Below, in pieces: positions 1 to 7,959 of a stretch of DNA of 64,000 bases (within the stretch, counting starts at the first letter, position 1; each line of letters starts with the position of its first letter). Source of the DNA: Candidatus Sericytochromatia bacterium. Lineage in GTDB: Bacteria > Cyanobacteriota > Sericytochromatia > S15B-MN24 > JAQBPE01. The stretch lies in assembly GCA_035285325.1 (NCBI GenBank), contig JAYKJB010000001.1, positions 1 through 64,000 of the forward strand. Reading direction: 5' to 3'. Made by a program: the position numbers and the translations under genes. The notes under the pieces are model-generated. The model saw only the letters and a program-made list of their open reading frames with translations, was not told the origin of the DNA and ran no database searches.

Positions 1-2
1 TG

Positions 3-230
3 TATTTCGAGGCCCGCCAAAATGACGTTGAGATCGCGGAGTTGGATGCGGCCTGGGACGATTGGGAGCGCGACCCGGATGTGAAGGCCAAGCCTCCGCG
101 ACGGGCGGCGCCCGCAACGGTGAATGACCCGGCATTCCGCACTTCCGGCGCCAGTTGTACGTGGTCTGGTCCGTCACCCCGAGCTCGCGGCACACGTCGC
201 CCACCTTGCGGCCGGCGTCGAACTTCTTGA
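3..230 (+). pseudogene. 3' fragment of an unidentified gene, cut by an IS remnant
   Basis: The frame is open from the window edge and reads acidic, protein-like sequence (YFEARQNDVEIAELDAAWDD) up to about position 124. It then runs into DNA that encodes an IS3-type transposase on the other strand and stops at 228-230. I read the first 120 bases as the tail of a real rightward gene that lost its native end when a mobile element inserted or was deleted. The last 35 codons would be meaningless read-through. I do not recognise the protein family, and the upstream part lies outside the window. Confidence 0.35.
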
Positions 231-273
231 TGGCGCGGATGATCTGCTCCTCGCTGAATCGGCTGGACTTCAT
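125..273 (-). pseudogene. Truncated IS3-family transposase OrfA (helix-turn-helix part)
   Basis: Translation from the ATG at 273-271 gives MKSSRFSEEQIIRAIKKFDA and then GRKVGDVCRELGVTDQTTYN. This is the characteristic N-terminal helix-turn-helix of IS3-family OrfA proteins, which bind the element ends. About 46 residues match the family. The usual following segment, a leucine-zipper coiled coil, is missing and is replaced by proline-rich read-through. A GAGGAGG ribosome binding site sits just upstream of the ATG, which confirms the start. The protein would be too short to act with an OrfB. Confidence 0.75.
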
Positions 274-345
274 GCTGGTCCTCCTCGGGTTCTATGCCCG
301 GGAGAGATCCAATTTTCATCTGACCCGGATTTAGGGGGTCAGGTC
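125..345 (-). mobile_element. Remnant of an IS3-family insertion sequence (left end plus start of orfA)
   Basis: Read leftward from 345, the element begins TGACCTGACCCCCTAA, which resembles the terminal inverted repeats of the IS407 group of IS3 elements as I remember them. A strong ribosome binding site (GAGGAGG) and the start of a transposase orfA follow. Homology breaks near 125-137, so only about 220 bases of the element survive. No right end and no orfB (DDE transposase) are present in the window, so it cannot move on its own. The exact left breakpoint is uncertain because both flanks remain open in some frame. Confidence 0.7.
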
Positions 346-2328
346 ACTCAATGCCGAGTCTGGTATGAGAAAAGTCTTTTCTAGTCTTACGGGTACGTTG
401 GAAAGCTTCCTATTCGAGGGCGTCAGACCATAAAGCGGGAACAAATATAGGCGATACTCACAGTCTTCATCTTGGTTCAGCAGATTGGCCCAGGGCCTTT
501 CTGAAAGGGCAGGGTATAAAAACGGTCTAGCGACGCAATCACGCAAGAGTGTTTTGTCGAGGGTGCCAGGGCTTAAATTTAAGGTCACACTGATTGGGAG
601 TTCATCGCGAATTCTTACGAGAGACTTTACCAGCGGAGCTTGCTTGATGATGAAATTTGGATCTGAACGGTATTCATAGAAATTGAGAGGAGTCAGGAGG
701 GCCCACGTCACGATGATCAGCGTGTAGCGACCGGCCCGTGCGATTATGGGTTCGAATCGTGATGGCAGGACTTTTTGACGCAAAATCTGGCCATCTGATA
801 GGCACCAAGAGATCCAGAGTGGCAAGGCGACATAGAACGCTGGATTGTAAAAGAAATAAGCCGTACCCTCCTGTAACTTTACGAAGGTCACCATCAGCAG
901 TCCCGCCCCCAATGAGCCCAACGTGTACAAGGTGGTGGGGGTTTTCCATAGATTCGCAGGTCCGGCGGCCATCACGTTGCGCAGCAGGACCCACCAAGAA
1001 AAACAGAAATGTAAACCGAAAAATATGCCCAGTGATGCGACGGTGAGACCCACGGACCGCCAGGTCAACTCCCTCACACCAGTCTGACTGCCAGGTAATT
1101 GAATGATTTGCTCGCCTAAATAGCCGTAATTTCTGATGTGGTGAAACCATTCAATGCTGATCGATGCGCCAAGCTTGGGGGCTGCGATTGCATAGGCTGT
1201 TTCGAAAGTAACGCCGCCCACGATCAAGGTTGCCAGAGCGAAACAAATCCAGGTCCGTTTCACCGTTGCTCCTGGAAGCAGCAACGCACGCAATCCCCAC
1301 AGGCCTGAATAAATGACCCCTACCGGACTTTTGGCGTACGCCAGCATCCCTGATAGTACCAGTACGAAGCAGAGGGCTCGACGGTCAAGTCTCTCTTGAA
1401 AAAGAGGCTTCATTCCGATGAAAAAGAGACCCATCGAGAGGACGTAACTCTCTGAGATGAATGGGTTGTGATGCACCAAGGTCCACGGGTCTACGAGCCA
1501 AGGCAGCAAGGCCAGGGCGGTACAGGTTAGAAGCCAGGCGGATGGGATGTCGTCATGTTCGACCTTCGTGATGGCCGTGGTTGCATAGGTGGTGCAGAAA
1601 ATCAGCAGGGGAGCGAATAGCACCCATTGCGCCACGCCGTAGACCAGCAGGATACTACCACCAGAAATCAGGCTGATGCTGGCCATCAGGGTATGCGAAA
1701 GGACGTGGTAAGGGGTGAAGATGAGCCCGTGTAATCCTGTAGACGTGATGCCATAGTTTTTGATCATGGCGGCGATGCTGGCGTGAAAGAGGGTGTCCCG
1801 ATGAATGAGGCCCGCGTTCACGCGTTGCGTCACGTCGAAGGGGGAAAAACCACAGTCTAGAATGAGCGCGGCAGCGGTGGCTGCCATCAAGACGAGGCCG
1901 AGCCAATCCTCTCTGCGCAGTCGAAGCTTCGTCGCAATCAGATATGCACCGATGCCACAACCGCCGAACAGGATCGCTCCAAATAGTGGGCGCGGCCCAT
2001 AAACCAGGCCCAACAAGCTTCCATAAGTAGCGAGCAAACCCCAGGGCACGCTACCCGTGATGAAAGAGAGGCTGTAGAAGTAAACCAGGATTCCTAGACA
2101 CGCCATTGCGACCGGGAGTGTTTCCACGAAAACGCCAGCATCTCTCAGCAAGATGTGACCGCCTGAAAACACGAACACGGAGCTTCCGAGCAAGGCGGCA
2201 AAGATTCGGTTCAATTCGCGGGGGGAGGGGTCCAGCCATTCCTGCGTAACACTTGCGCGGCGCCACGTCGAGGGGGACGCCGAATTGACTTCAGATGGTG
2301 ATGCTTGATTCATTTCTACGAAAGCCAC
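331..2328 (-). CDS. Large multi-spanning membrane protein, GT-C-like, paralogue of the 7956-10034 gene
   Basis: This is a 665-residue protein with about a dozen hydrophobic segments. It carries the block FHASIAAMIKNYGITSTGLH followed by GLIFTPYHVLSHTLMASISL, which recurs almost unchanged in the second paralogue at 7956-10034. A C-terminal block with SERPW is also shared. The shape, many membrane spans followed by a non-membrane tail, resembles GT-C glycosyltransferases or polysaccharide polymerases, but I see no diagnostic motif, so that role is inferred from context. The stop codon TAA at 333-331 lies inside the IS end, so the native C-terminus may be lost. The start is uncertain: GTG at 2328 or ATG at 2313, neither with a clear ribosome binding site. 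GC content is lower than in most of the window. Confidence 0.7.
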   Translation of the reverse strand: MAFVEMNQASPSEVNSASPSTWRRASVTQEWLDPSPRELNRIFAALLGSSVFVFSGGHILLRDAGVFVETLPVAMACLGILVYFYSLSFITGSVPWGLLATYGSLLGLVYGPRPLFGAILFGGCGIGAYLIATKLRLRREDWLGLVLMAATAAALILDCGFSPFDVTQRVNAGLIHRDTLFHASIAAMIKNYGITSTGLHGLIFTPYHVLSHTLMASISLISGGSILLVYGVAQWVLFAPLLIFCTTYATTAITKVEHDDIPSAWLLTCTALALLPWLVDPWTLVHHNPFISESYVLSMGLFFIGMKPLFQERLDRRALCFVLVLSGMLAYAKSPVGVIYSGLWGLRALLLPGATVKRTWICFALATLIVGGVTFETAYAIAAPKLGASISIEWFHHIRNYGYLGEQIIQLPGSQTGVRELTWRSVGLTVASLGIFFGLHFCFSWWVLLRNVMAAGPANLWKTPTTLYTLGSLGAGLLMVTFVKLQEGTAYFFYNPAFYVALPLWISWCLSDGQILRQKVLPSRFEPIIARAGRYTLIIVTWALLTPLNFYEYRSDPNFIIKQAPLVKSLVRIRDELPISVTLNLSPGTLDKTLLRDCVARPFLYPALSERPWANLLNQDEDCEYRLYLFPLYGLTPSNRKLSNVPVRLEKTFLIPDSALSDLTP

Positions 2329-2893
2329 GTCTTAGCGGGCTGCGTTTTGCCCTGACTGTTCTCGAAATTAGATCCCCGGCATCGAATTGACACGGGACAC
2401 TGACCTCGCACCGGTTTTCGAAGGGAATTTTCGGGTGTGCCTGCATGATGCTTGAGGGAGGCAATGGAAATCCAAGCGCACATCATCTTCGTCATTGTAA
2501 GAGGTACCCACGCTGAGGAGAATGTCCAGCACGCTATGTAGCCTCTCTGTTTGAGGTGCTCGTCAATCCTGCCGAGACACAACGTTTGGTGCGTAGAGGC
2601 GGCTGACACATTTTGAACCCGATTGCTTTACGCACCGCACCCGGAAAGTTGGACACGGTTGGCTGAGGTAGAGTGCTTCAGAGCAATCCTTGCGGGCGGA
2701 ACTGGTCTGAGCGAGTCAAAAGGCCATTGTGAGGGCGATGGGAAGTCACTGTGGTGTCAGATCTGGCTCAAGCGGAAACGTGTTTAAAGCTTGCACGCAG
2801 ATTACCCGATAAGCTTTCTGGGCATCGGCGACATCCGAGTTATTTGCCTCCGCTGCATATTTGTAAAGAAAATTTTCTATTGAGGGAATCTCC
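2329..2893. other. Noncoding stretch of 565 bases between divergent genes
   Basis: I see no convincing gene here. The short frames present show no family signature and no supporting ribosome binding site. The segment GGAAAGTTGGACACGG near 2642-2657 resembles the ends of some insertion sequences as I remember them, but no transposase is attached. The promoters of both flanking genes must lie here. A GAGGGA ribosome binding site at about 2881-2886 serves the lipoprotein that begins at 2894. Confidence 0.5.
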
Positions 2894-3790
2894 ATGCCCG
2901 CTCCGCGTTTGAAGCCAGCCAGCATCATATGCATCTTGGCGGCGTCGCTTTTGGCTTGTCAGGCCGAAAGGCAACCCATCGGTGTGACATTGACGCCTCT
3001 CGCATTAGGACCTGCTGCAACAGCAAGCAGCCAGGATGCGCAGGGGGGAGCGTCTCCTGCGGCGGCAACATCCAACGCCAAGGGCTCAGAGCCGTCGTCG
3101 GATAACCCCAACTCACCGAATCACGCGCAATCTCCAACCTCGCCCCAGAGAGTGGTCCATTTCCGTGAGGATTTCAGCGGTAGCGCGATCGACGGGACCA
3201 GTTGGAGCGTTCACGAGAAATCGGGCGTGGTGAGGCTGAAAGACGGTTGGCTGAACGTGATGCAAGTGGTGGGCGAGGCAGATTTTCCGCTGCTGGTTAG
3301 CAGTGAAAAGGTCATTCCTAAGTCCGGGCCCTGGTATTTTGAAAGCAAGGCGCAATGGCTGAGCGCAGTCAATGAGTCGATTGCCTCCTCCCTCAATTGG
3401 GACGTTCTTCCTCCCAGCGGCCCAGCTGACCCAGGCTTCGTTCCCCCGACAGTTGAAGTTAGAAACTACTGGTACAAGCCAACGGTGACCGTGAGAACTG
3501 GAAGCAAAGAGGTCACTGGCCAATTGGATGACACGTCGCAGGAACCATTCGTCATTCGCCTGGAATTTGACGGAAAAAGTGACTACCAGGTTCTGGTGAA
3601 CTCCAAAATTGTCGTCTCTGAGCAGATGACGCGGCGTCCCCGCTACTTCTGGATAGGGCGCTACCCCAACGTCCCCGTTCCGGGCGCCCGCTTCCATAAT
3701 TGGCGCGTGGATTACATCGAGACCGGCCCCCTGGAGCAACTGACACGTGCGCCCAGTCCATCCCCCTCCCCTTCGGAGGGCAGCAATTAG
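2894..3790 (+). CDS. Secreted lipoprotein with a beta-sandwich-like domain
   Basis: This is a 298-residue lipoprotein. A signal peptide ends in the lipobox LLAC, so lipidation would fall at Cys22. A Ser/Pro/Ala-rich spacer covers roughly residues 30-90. A globular domain follows, starting around FREDFSGSAIDGTSWSV, with a style typical of concanavalin-type or DUF1080-like sugar-binding domains; this assignment is tentative. The tail is a PSPSPS repeat. The start is supported by GAGGGA seven bases upstream of the ATG. It lies alone on the plus strand among polysaccharide genes, so a role in holding or sensing glycan at the cell surface is plausible but not shown. Confidence 0.7.
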   Translation: MPAPRLKPASIICILAASLLACQAERQPIGVTLTPLALGPAATASSQDAQGGASPAAATSNAKGSEPSSDNPNSPNHAQSPTSPQRVVHFREDFSGSAIDGTSWSVHEKSGVVRLKDGWLNVMQVVGEADFPLLVSSEKVIPKSGPWYFESKAQWLSAVNESIASSLNWDVLPPSGPADPGFVPPTVEVRNYWYKPTVTVRTGSKEVTGQLDDTSQEPFVIRLEFDGKSDYQVLVNSKIVVSEQMTRRPRYFWIGRYPNVPVPGARFHNWRVDYIETGPLEQLTRAPSPSPSPSEGSN

Positions 3791-3910
3791 GGAACGCGCT
3801 TCTGTTTGAAACGTTTTAGAGCCAGTCGCAACTCCTCTAAGACTCCAGTTCGCTGCTTCAAGGGGGCAGATCGTGGTCCCCCAACTGAATGATGAGACAC
3901 TCAAACCAGA

Positions 3911-5233
3911 ATGACCGAAGATTTGAACTTCAGGCAACCTTCCTCCGTGTTCAGAGTGCTCGTATTTCCTGCTTGTAACGAACCGGGGCTCGAGATCATC
4001 CATTCTTTGATCAAAAGCAATAAAGTTGAGGTGGTTGGCGGGAGTAGCCAGGATCACCAGTACGATCCAGCTCGAGCCATACTCCGGGACTATCACGACA
4101 TTTCCAGCCTCCAATCCCCCGGGTTCGCGGCTGATTTCCGGGCTTTTCTGACACGTCAGGCTATCGATCTAGTATTCCCGACGACAGACGCCCTAGTCGC
4201 CGAGTTCTCGAGCTGGACGTCGCCAACCACGCGTTTCGTGACGCCAGGAGAGCATTGCGCGCGCATCCTGCTTTCGAAATCAGAGACCTATCGTCATCTG
4301 GAAGGCGTCGTTCCGGTACCGGAGGTTTATCCTTCTGCGCCAGACGGGAGGCCAGCCTTTGCCAAACCGGACATCGGTTCTGGCTCTCGTGGCGGTCGGA
4401 TCCTGCAGTCTGTGGATGATTATTACAACGCGCGTGGTGAAGGCTTATTGGTGACGGAGTACCTTCCCGGCGAGGAATGCACGGTGGATTGTGTCAGTGA
4501 CCTAGCAGGGCGACTGTTGGTGGCAAATCCACGCGTCAGGGGGAAAGTGGGGAGGGGCATCGCACTCGGCGCGAAATCATTCGTTTCCGCTCAAATCCAG
4601 GAATGGCTGTCCGCGGCATCTTCCAAACTTCATCTCCGAGGCCCCTGGTTTGCTCAGTTCAAACGAGATCGCGAGGGGAATTACAAACTGTTGGAGATCA
4701 ACGCGCGCGTGGCTGGTTCAATGGGACTTACCCGTTATTCAGGTGTCAACATTCCCCTGATGTGTGTGTTCATGTTTCTTGGTTACAACGTCCAGGTCCC
4801 TCAGTTGCAATCGGGAGTCCTGGTGAATCGCTCGTTGGCGAGTTGGGTCGAAATGCATCCCTACGATGCGGTCATCTGGGATCTTGATGACACATTGCTC
4901 CGTAAAGACGGAAAACCGGACCCAATCGCGGTAGCTCATCTCATTGACGGGCACAATCGAGGCATACGGCAGTTTTTGTTGAGCAAGAATCGGGACGTAG
5001 ACGGCGTGCTGCGTAGATTTTGTATTCCTCGTCTGTTCAGTGATGTACGTCAGTCGGAAAATAAATTTGAAACCTTGCGTCAGATGATAGCCGACCATCA
5101 CTTGGAACTGAGCAAATTGGTACTTGTCAACGACTCCTATTCGGAGTTATTCCAATTTCAGGCGGCCTTCCCTGAGATTCGCATCGTGACCCCTGCGGAC
5201 ATCGACTGTCTCGGCTGGGAAACCCTTGCCTGA
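3911..5233 (+). CDS. ATP-grasp ligase fused to a HAD-family phosphatase domain
   Basis: This is a 440-residue two-domain protein. Residues 1-310 resemble carbamoyl-phosphate-synthase-like ATP-grasp enzymes: a Rossmann-type preATP-grasp start (LVFPACNEPGLEI), a glycine-rich loop (PDIGSGSRGGRI), the acidic LVTEYLPGEECTVDCV strand and a metal-binding LLEINARVAGS. From about residue 320 a HAD hydrolase domain begins with motif I (IWDLDDTLL, nucleophile Asp in DLDDT) and ends with the motif III/IV region LVNDSYSE. ATP-grasp enzymes join a carboxylate to an amine, thiol or similar group through an acyl phosphate, so this protein may make an amide-linked sugar or amino-acid decoration. No ribosome binding site is clear. 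The substrate is unknown. Confidence 0.8.
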   Translation: MTEDLNFRQPSSVFRVLVFPACNEPGLEIIHSLIKSNKVEVVGGSSQDHQYDPARAILRDYHDISSLQSPGFAADFRAFLTRQAIDLVFPTTDALVAEFSSWTSPTTRFVTPGEHCARILLSKSETYRHLEGVVPVPEVYPSAPDGRPAFAKPDIGSGSRGGRILQSVDDYYNARGEGLLVTEYLPGEECTVDCVSDLAGRLLVANPRVRGKVGRGIALGAKSFVSAQIQEWLSAASSKLHLRGPWFAQFKRDREGNYKLLEINARVAGSMGLTRYSGVNIPLMCVFMFLGYNVQVPQLQSGVLVNRSLASWVEMHPYDAVIWDLDDTLLRKDGKPDPIAVAHLIDGHNRGIRQFLLSKNRDVDGVLRRFCIPRLFSDVRQSENKFETLRQMIADHHLELSKLVLVNDSYSELFQFQAAFPEIRIVTPADIDCLGWETLA

Positions 5234-5400
5234 ATTGGTTGGTTCAACGCCTCTCGTGACAGGTCCTGTTGTCCTTGGACTGGATGCGGCCCATCCTGGG
5301 ACCGTGAGGATTTCCTGAATCCGCTTCCGGAGTATGAATTGAAAGTTTTTCACTGTTTTCCCGCTTTTGAGGCGGCCGGTTCAAGTGAATGGACTGTTGA

Positions 5401-6978
5401 ATGTTGAAAATAGATAAAGATTCGTCCTGGATATTCGCGGCTGCGATTTTATTTCCTGCAGTCATCTACTTTTTTTATACTCCCACCTGGGAAACAAATG
5501 ATGACATCGCAATGATGAGCATTGCGCACGGATTTGGCCTTGTGGCGGAATCCAGCCCCAATATTCTTTTGTCGAACGTATTGATCGGGTATCTGGTTTG
5601 TATTATTCCGGAGATGTTTGGAATACTTGGGTACTCGATATTTTCCGTCTTTTCAATTTTTTTAGCTCTTTTTTTTAGTGTCTATTCGCTTCGGGTGATG
5701 CAAGTCCGCTGGGCATTCCTGGTGATCGGATTAATTTTTGTCTTTCTTCGACCTTTTCTGTTCATCCAGTTCACGGCCACTGCAGGCCTTCTGACTGCAG
5801 CAGCGGTCCTTTCCTGGATTGCTTGGGGTCGCACCGAAAAGAAAATACTGCTAATCGGCGGGTGGTGTCTCGCGTTCCTGGGCTTGCTTGTTCGTCCTCG
5901 GGAGTTTGTGCTGGTGTTGTTTGTTGCTGCGCCGATGTTGCCCTGGCGAATGCTGTTTACCGACATCGTGGCAAGACGATGCGGGCTTGTGTTTGTTACC
6001 TCGGCTGCATTCGCGTTCTGGCTTGATGCTCGGGCTTACAGTGCGGCACCTTGGCAGGACATCGTGAGCATGGGCGGAAACTTGGGGCAGATCTTGCTGT
6101 GGATCGCAGATGAACGCTTGATGCGTCAACCCGATGTCATGAGTCAGTTTCAATACAGTATCAATGATCTGAGGCTGTTGAAGTCGTGGTTTTTTGTGGA
6201 CCGTTCACTGGTCGACCCGGTAAGACTGGGGGGCGCATTGAAGGATGTTGGACCCCTCTCGGACGGTGTGTATACCTTCGGCTATCTGGGCTACACAGGG
6301 GTCCGCGCCGTCCTGGACAGCCACGTCTTTCCATTGGTGATTCCCGTGGGAGTGTTTCTGTTCCTGAGGCCGAATCGGCGTTACGCCTTGGCTTGCCTCT
6401 TGTGTTTATTCGCTTTTTTTCTCTTGGGTGCCTGGGGGCGACCTGCGCCGGTGCGTGTCGCGTTTGCGCCGCTGGCTCTGTTGCTGCTTACCACATTGAC
6501 CTTCCCGCGCCCTCGCTTCCACCCGGTCTACTATGCTGTGCTGTGTGCAACAGCCCTGGCGCACGGCGCTCACATCGCCCAGGCTTCGCGTGATTACCAG
6601 GCATTACTGAGCCAGATACGCGGGCAACTCTGTTCGTTCCCGAGAGAAGTCGTCACCATTTGGGCCGACAGTTTGCCGTCTGAGGCCATCTATCCGGTTT
6701 TCAAGGTGCCGCACGAGGTGCGACAGTTGAAGTTTTATACGCTGGGCGAGCAGGCCTACATGCCATTTTCGAACTCTTATCCACTGGAAAAATCAGGACG
6801 AGGTTTTCTTACGCGTTTGCGGTCTCCAGAAGGGGTCTTGCTGGTCGCGAGAAATGAGTACGTCGAACTCCTGAGAGGCTATTGCCAAGAACACTGGGGC
6901 CTTGAGTTACGAGAAATGGCAAGTCAGGAATGTGGGGTCTTCAAGATCAGGCGCATGCGGTGTGCGGTGTCCGATTGA
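5401..6978 (+). CDS. Multi-spanning membrane protein, probable GT-C-like glycosyltransferase
   Basis: This is a 525-residue protein with about ten to twelve hydrophobic segments over residues 10-395 and a soluble C-terminal part of about 120 residues. The first loop carries TWETNDDIAMM, an acidic pair placed where GT-C glycosyltransferases keep their catalytic aspartates. That resemblance is the only functional hint. The gene is markedly AT-rich at its 5' end (for example the TTTTTTTTAG run near 5668-5678), unlike most of the window, which suggests transfer. It converges on the GT2 gene with only 21 bases between stops, so no separate terminator is visible. No clear ribosome binding site precedes the ATG. 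Confidence 0.65.
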   Translation: MLKIDKDSSWIFAAAILFPAVIYFFYTPTWETNDDIAMMSIAHGFGLVAESSPNILLSNVLIGYLVCIIPEMFGILGYSIFSVFSIFLALFFSVYSLRVMQVRWAFLVIGLIFVFLRPFLFIQFTATAGLLTAAAVLSWIAWGRTEKKILLIGGWCLAFLGLLVRPREFVLVLFVAAPMLPWRMLFTDIVARRCGLVFVTSAAFAFWLDARAYSAAPWQDIVSMGGNLGQILLWIADERLMRQPDVMSQFQYSINDLRLLKSWFFVDRSLVDPVRLGGALKDVGPLSDGVYTFGYLGYTGVRAVLDSHVFPLVIPVGVFLFLRPNRRYALACLLCLFAFFLLGAWGRPAPVRVAFAPLALLLLTTLTFPRPRFHPVYYAVLCATALAHGAHIAQASRDYQALLSQIRGQLCSFPREVVTIWADSLPSEAIYPVFKVPHEVRQLKFYTLGEQAYMPFSNSYPLEKSGRGFLTRLRSPEGVLLVARNEYVELLRGYCQEHWGLELREMASQECGVFKIRRMRCAVSD

Positions 6979-6999
6979 AAAGAGTGATTTGAACCGCGT

Positions 7000-7959
7000 T
7001 CAGGAATCCAAACCGTCGAAGGTGGTGCTCTCAATCAGGTACAGGGGTCTCCGTTTAACCTCATCGAAAATCTTGCCCACGTAGAGACCCACGATTCCCA
7101 ATGCGCCAATGATCAAGCCTGTGGAGAGATAAATCGACACAATCAAACTGGTCCAACCCATTACCGGGGTTGCCCACAGGAAATAACGGAGAATCATCCA
7201 GGCGGCGTATGAGAATGACACCAAAGACATCAAGAGCCCCAAGCGCACTGTAATGCGCAGCATTCTGTCAGAGTGTGTGAGGATGTTGTCGAGTGCAAAA
7301 TTGAACGCTTTGGTGAAGTTGTAACTCGATTGACCGTATGGCCGAATGGCGTGCTGGACGTCAATTTCTAGTCGTCGATATCCGACCCAGCTAGCAAAAA
7401 GGCTGAATGCCCTATGTTGCTCTCTCATGCTGCGGATTCCTGAAATGGCTTTCTTGGAATATATTCCAAAATTCGCGATGCGATGTTCGGAATTCCTCTC
7501 AGTAAAATACGAAAACACCTGGTGGAAAGCCCGCGATAAAAATTTTTTGAGCCAAGTGTCCATACGCTCGACACGTCGTCCCACCACGATGTCGTATCCA
7601 AGCTGAGCTGCTGCATATAGTTTGGGAATCTCTTCCGGAACATCCTGTAGGTCGCAATCCATCACGACCACCCATTCGCCGCTTGCATGGTCCAGTCCGG
7701 CGGTAATGGCACGATGTTGGCCGAAGTTTCGGGACAAGTTTATTCCCTTCACACGAGGGTCCGCAGCCGCCAGGTCACGGATGGTGTTCCAAGACTCATC
7801 CGGACTCGCGTCATTAACCAGAATGATTTCGTAATTCGCCGATATGCACTCGAGCGATGTTTTCAGGCGCTGACATAGTTCAAGAAGCCCCTCATTACAA
7901 CCGTAAACAGGCGAGACAACGGACACTTGAATGCAGCAATCAGATATCGACACGGTCAT
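7000..7959 (-). CDS. Polyprenyl-phosphate glycosyltransferase, family GT2 (GtrB/DPM1-like)
   Basis: This is a 319-residue enzyme. The GT-A domain starts with VSVVSPVYGCNEG, contains LVNDASPDES and the metal-binding DCDLQDVPEEIP, and ends with a conserved FSYFTER segment. Two membrane segments follow near the C-terminus, with the GLYVGKIFDEVKRRPLYLIE tail. This is the layout of enzymes that move a sugar from a nucleotide onto undecaprenyl phosphate on the cytoplasmic face. The ATG at 7959 overlaps the stop of the upstream gene as ATGA and has an AGAGGAG ribosome binding site, so I prefer it to upstream alternatives. It is the last gene of the leftward operon that starts near 12737. A flippase and the GT-C protein next door would complete the pathway. 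Confidence 0.88.
   Translation of the reverse strand: MTVSISDCCIQVSVVSPVYGCNEGLLELCQRLKTSLECISANYEIILVNDASPDESWNTIRDLAAADPRVKGINLSRNFGQHRAITAGLDHASGEWVVVMDCDLQDVPEEIPKLYAAAQLGYDIVVGRRVERMDTWLKKFLSRAFHQVFSYFTERNSEHRIANFGIYSKKAISGIRSMREQHRAFSLFASWVGYRRLEIDVQHAIRPYGQSSYNFTKAFNFALDNILTHSDRMLRITVRLGLLMSLVSFSYAAWMILRYFLWATPVMGWTSLIVSIYLSTGLIIGALGIVGLYVGKIFDEVKRRPLYLIESTTFDGLDS

Noticed and set aside
745-770. tRNA-like GGTTCGAATCG string
   Set aside because: It lies inside the coding frame of a membrane protein and no acceptor or anticodon stems surround it; I found no credible tRNA or rRNA gene in the window.
2642-2657. Insertion-sequence-end-like string GGAAAGTTGGACACGG
   Set aside because: It resembles ends of some insertion sequences as I remember them, but no partner end or transposase is attached.
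2746-2893. Small leftward frame starting MEIPSIENFLYKYAAEANNS
   Set aside because: It reads somewhat like protein, but it has no clear ribosome binding site, no family match, and its start coincides with the start of the opposite-strand lipoprotein.
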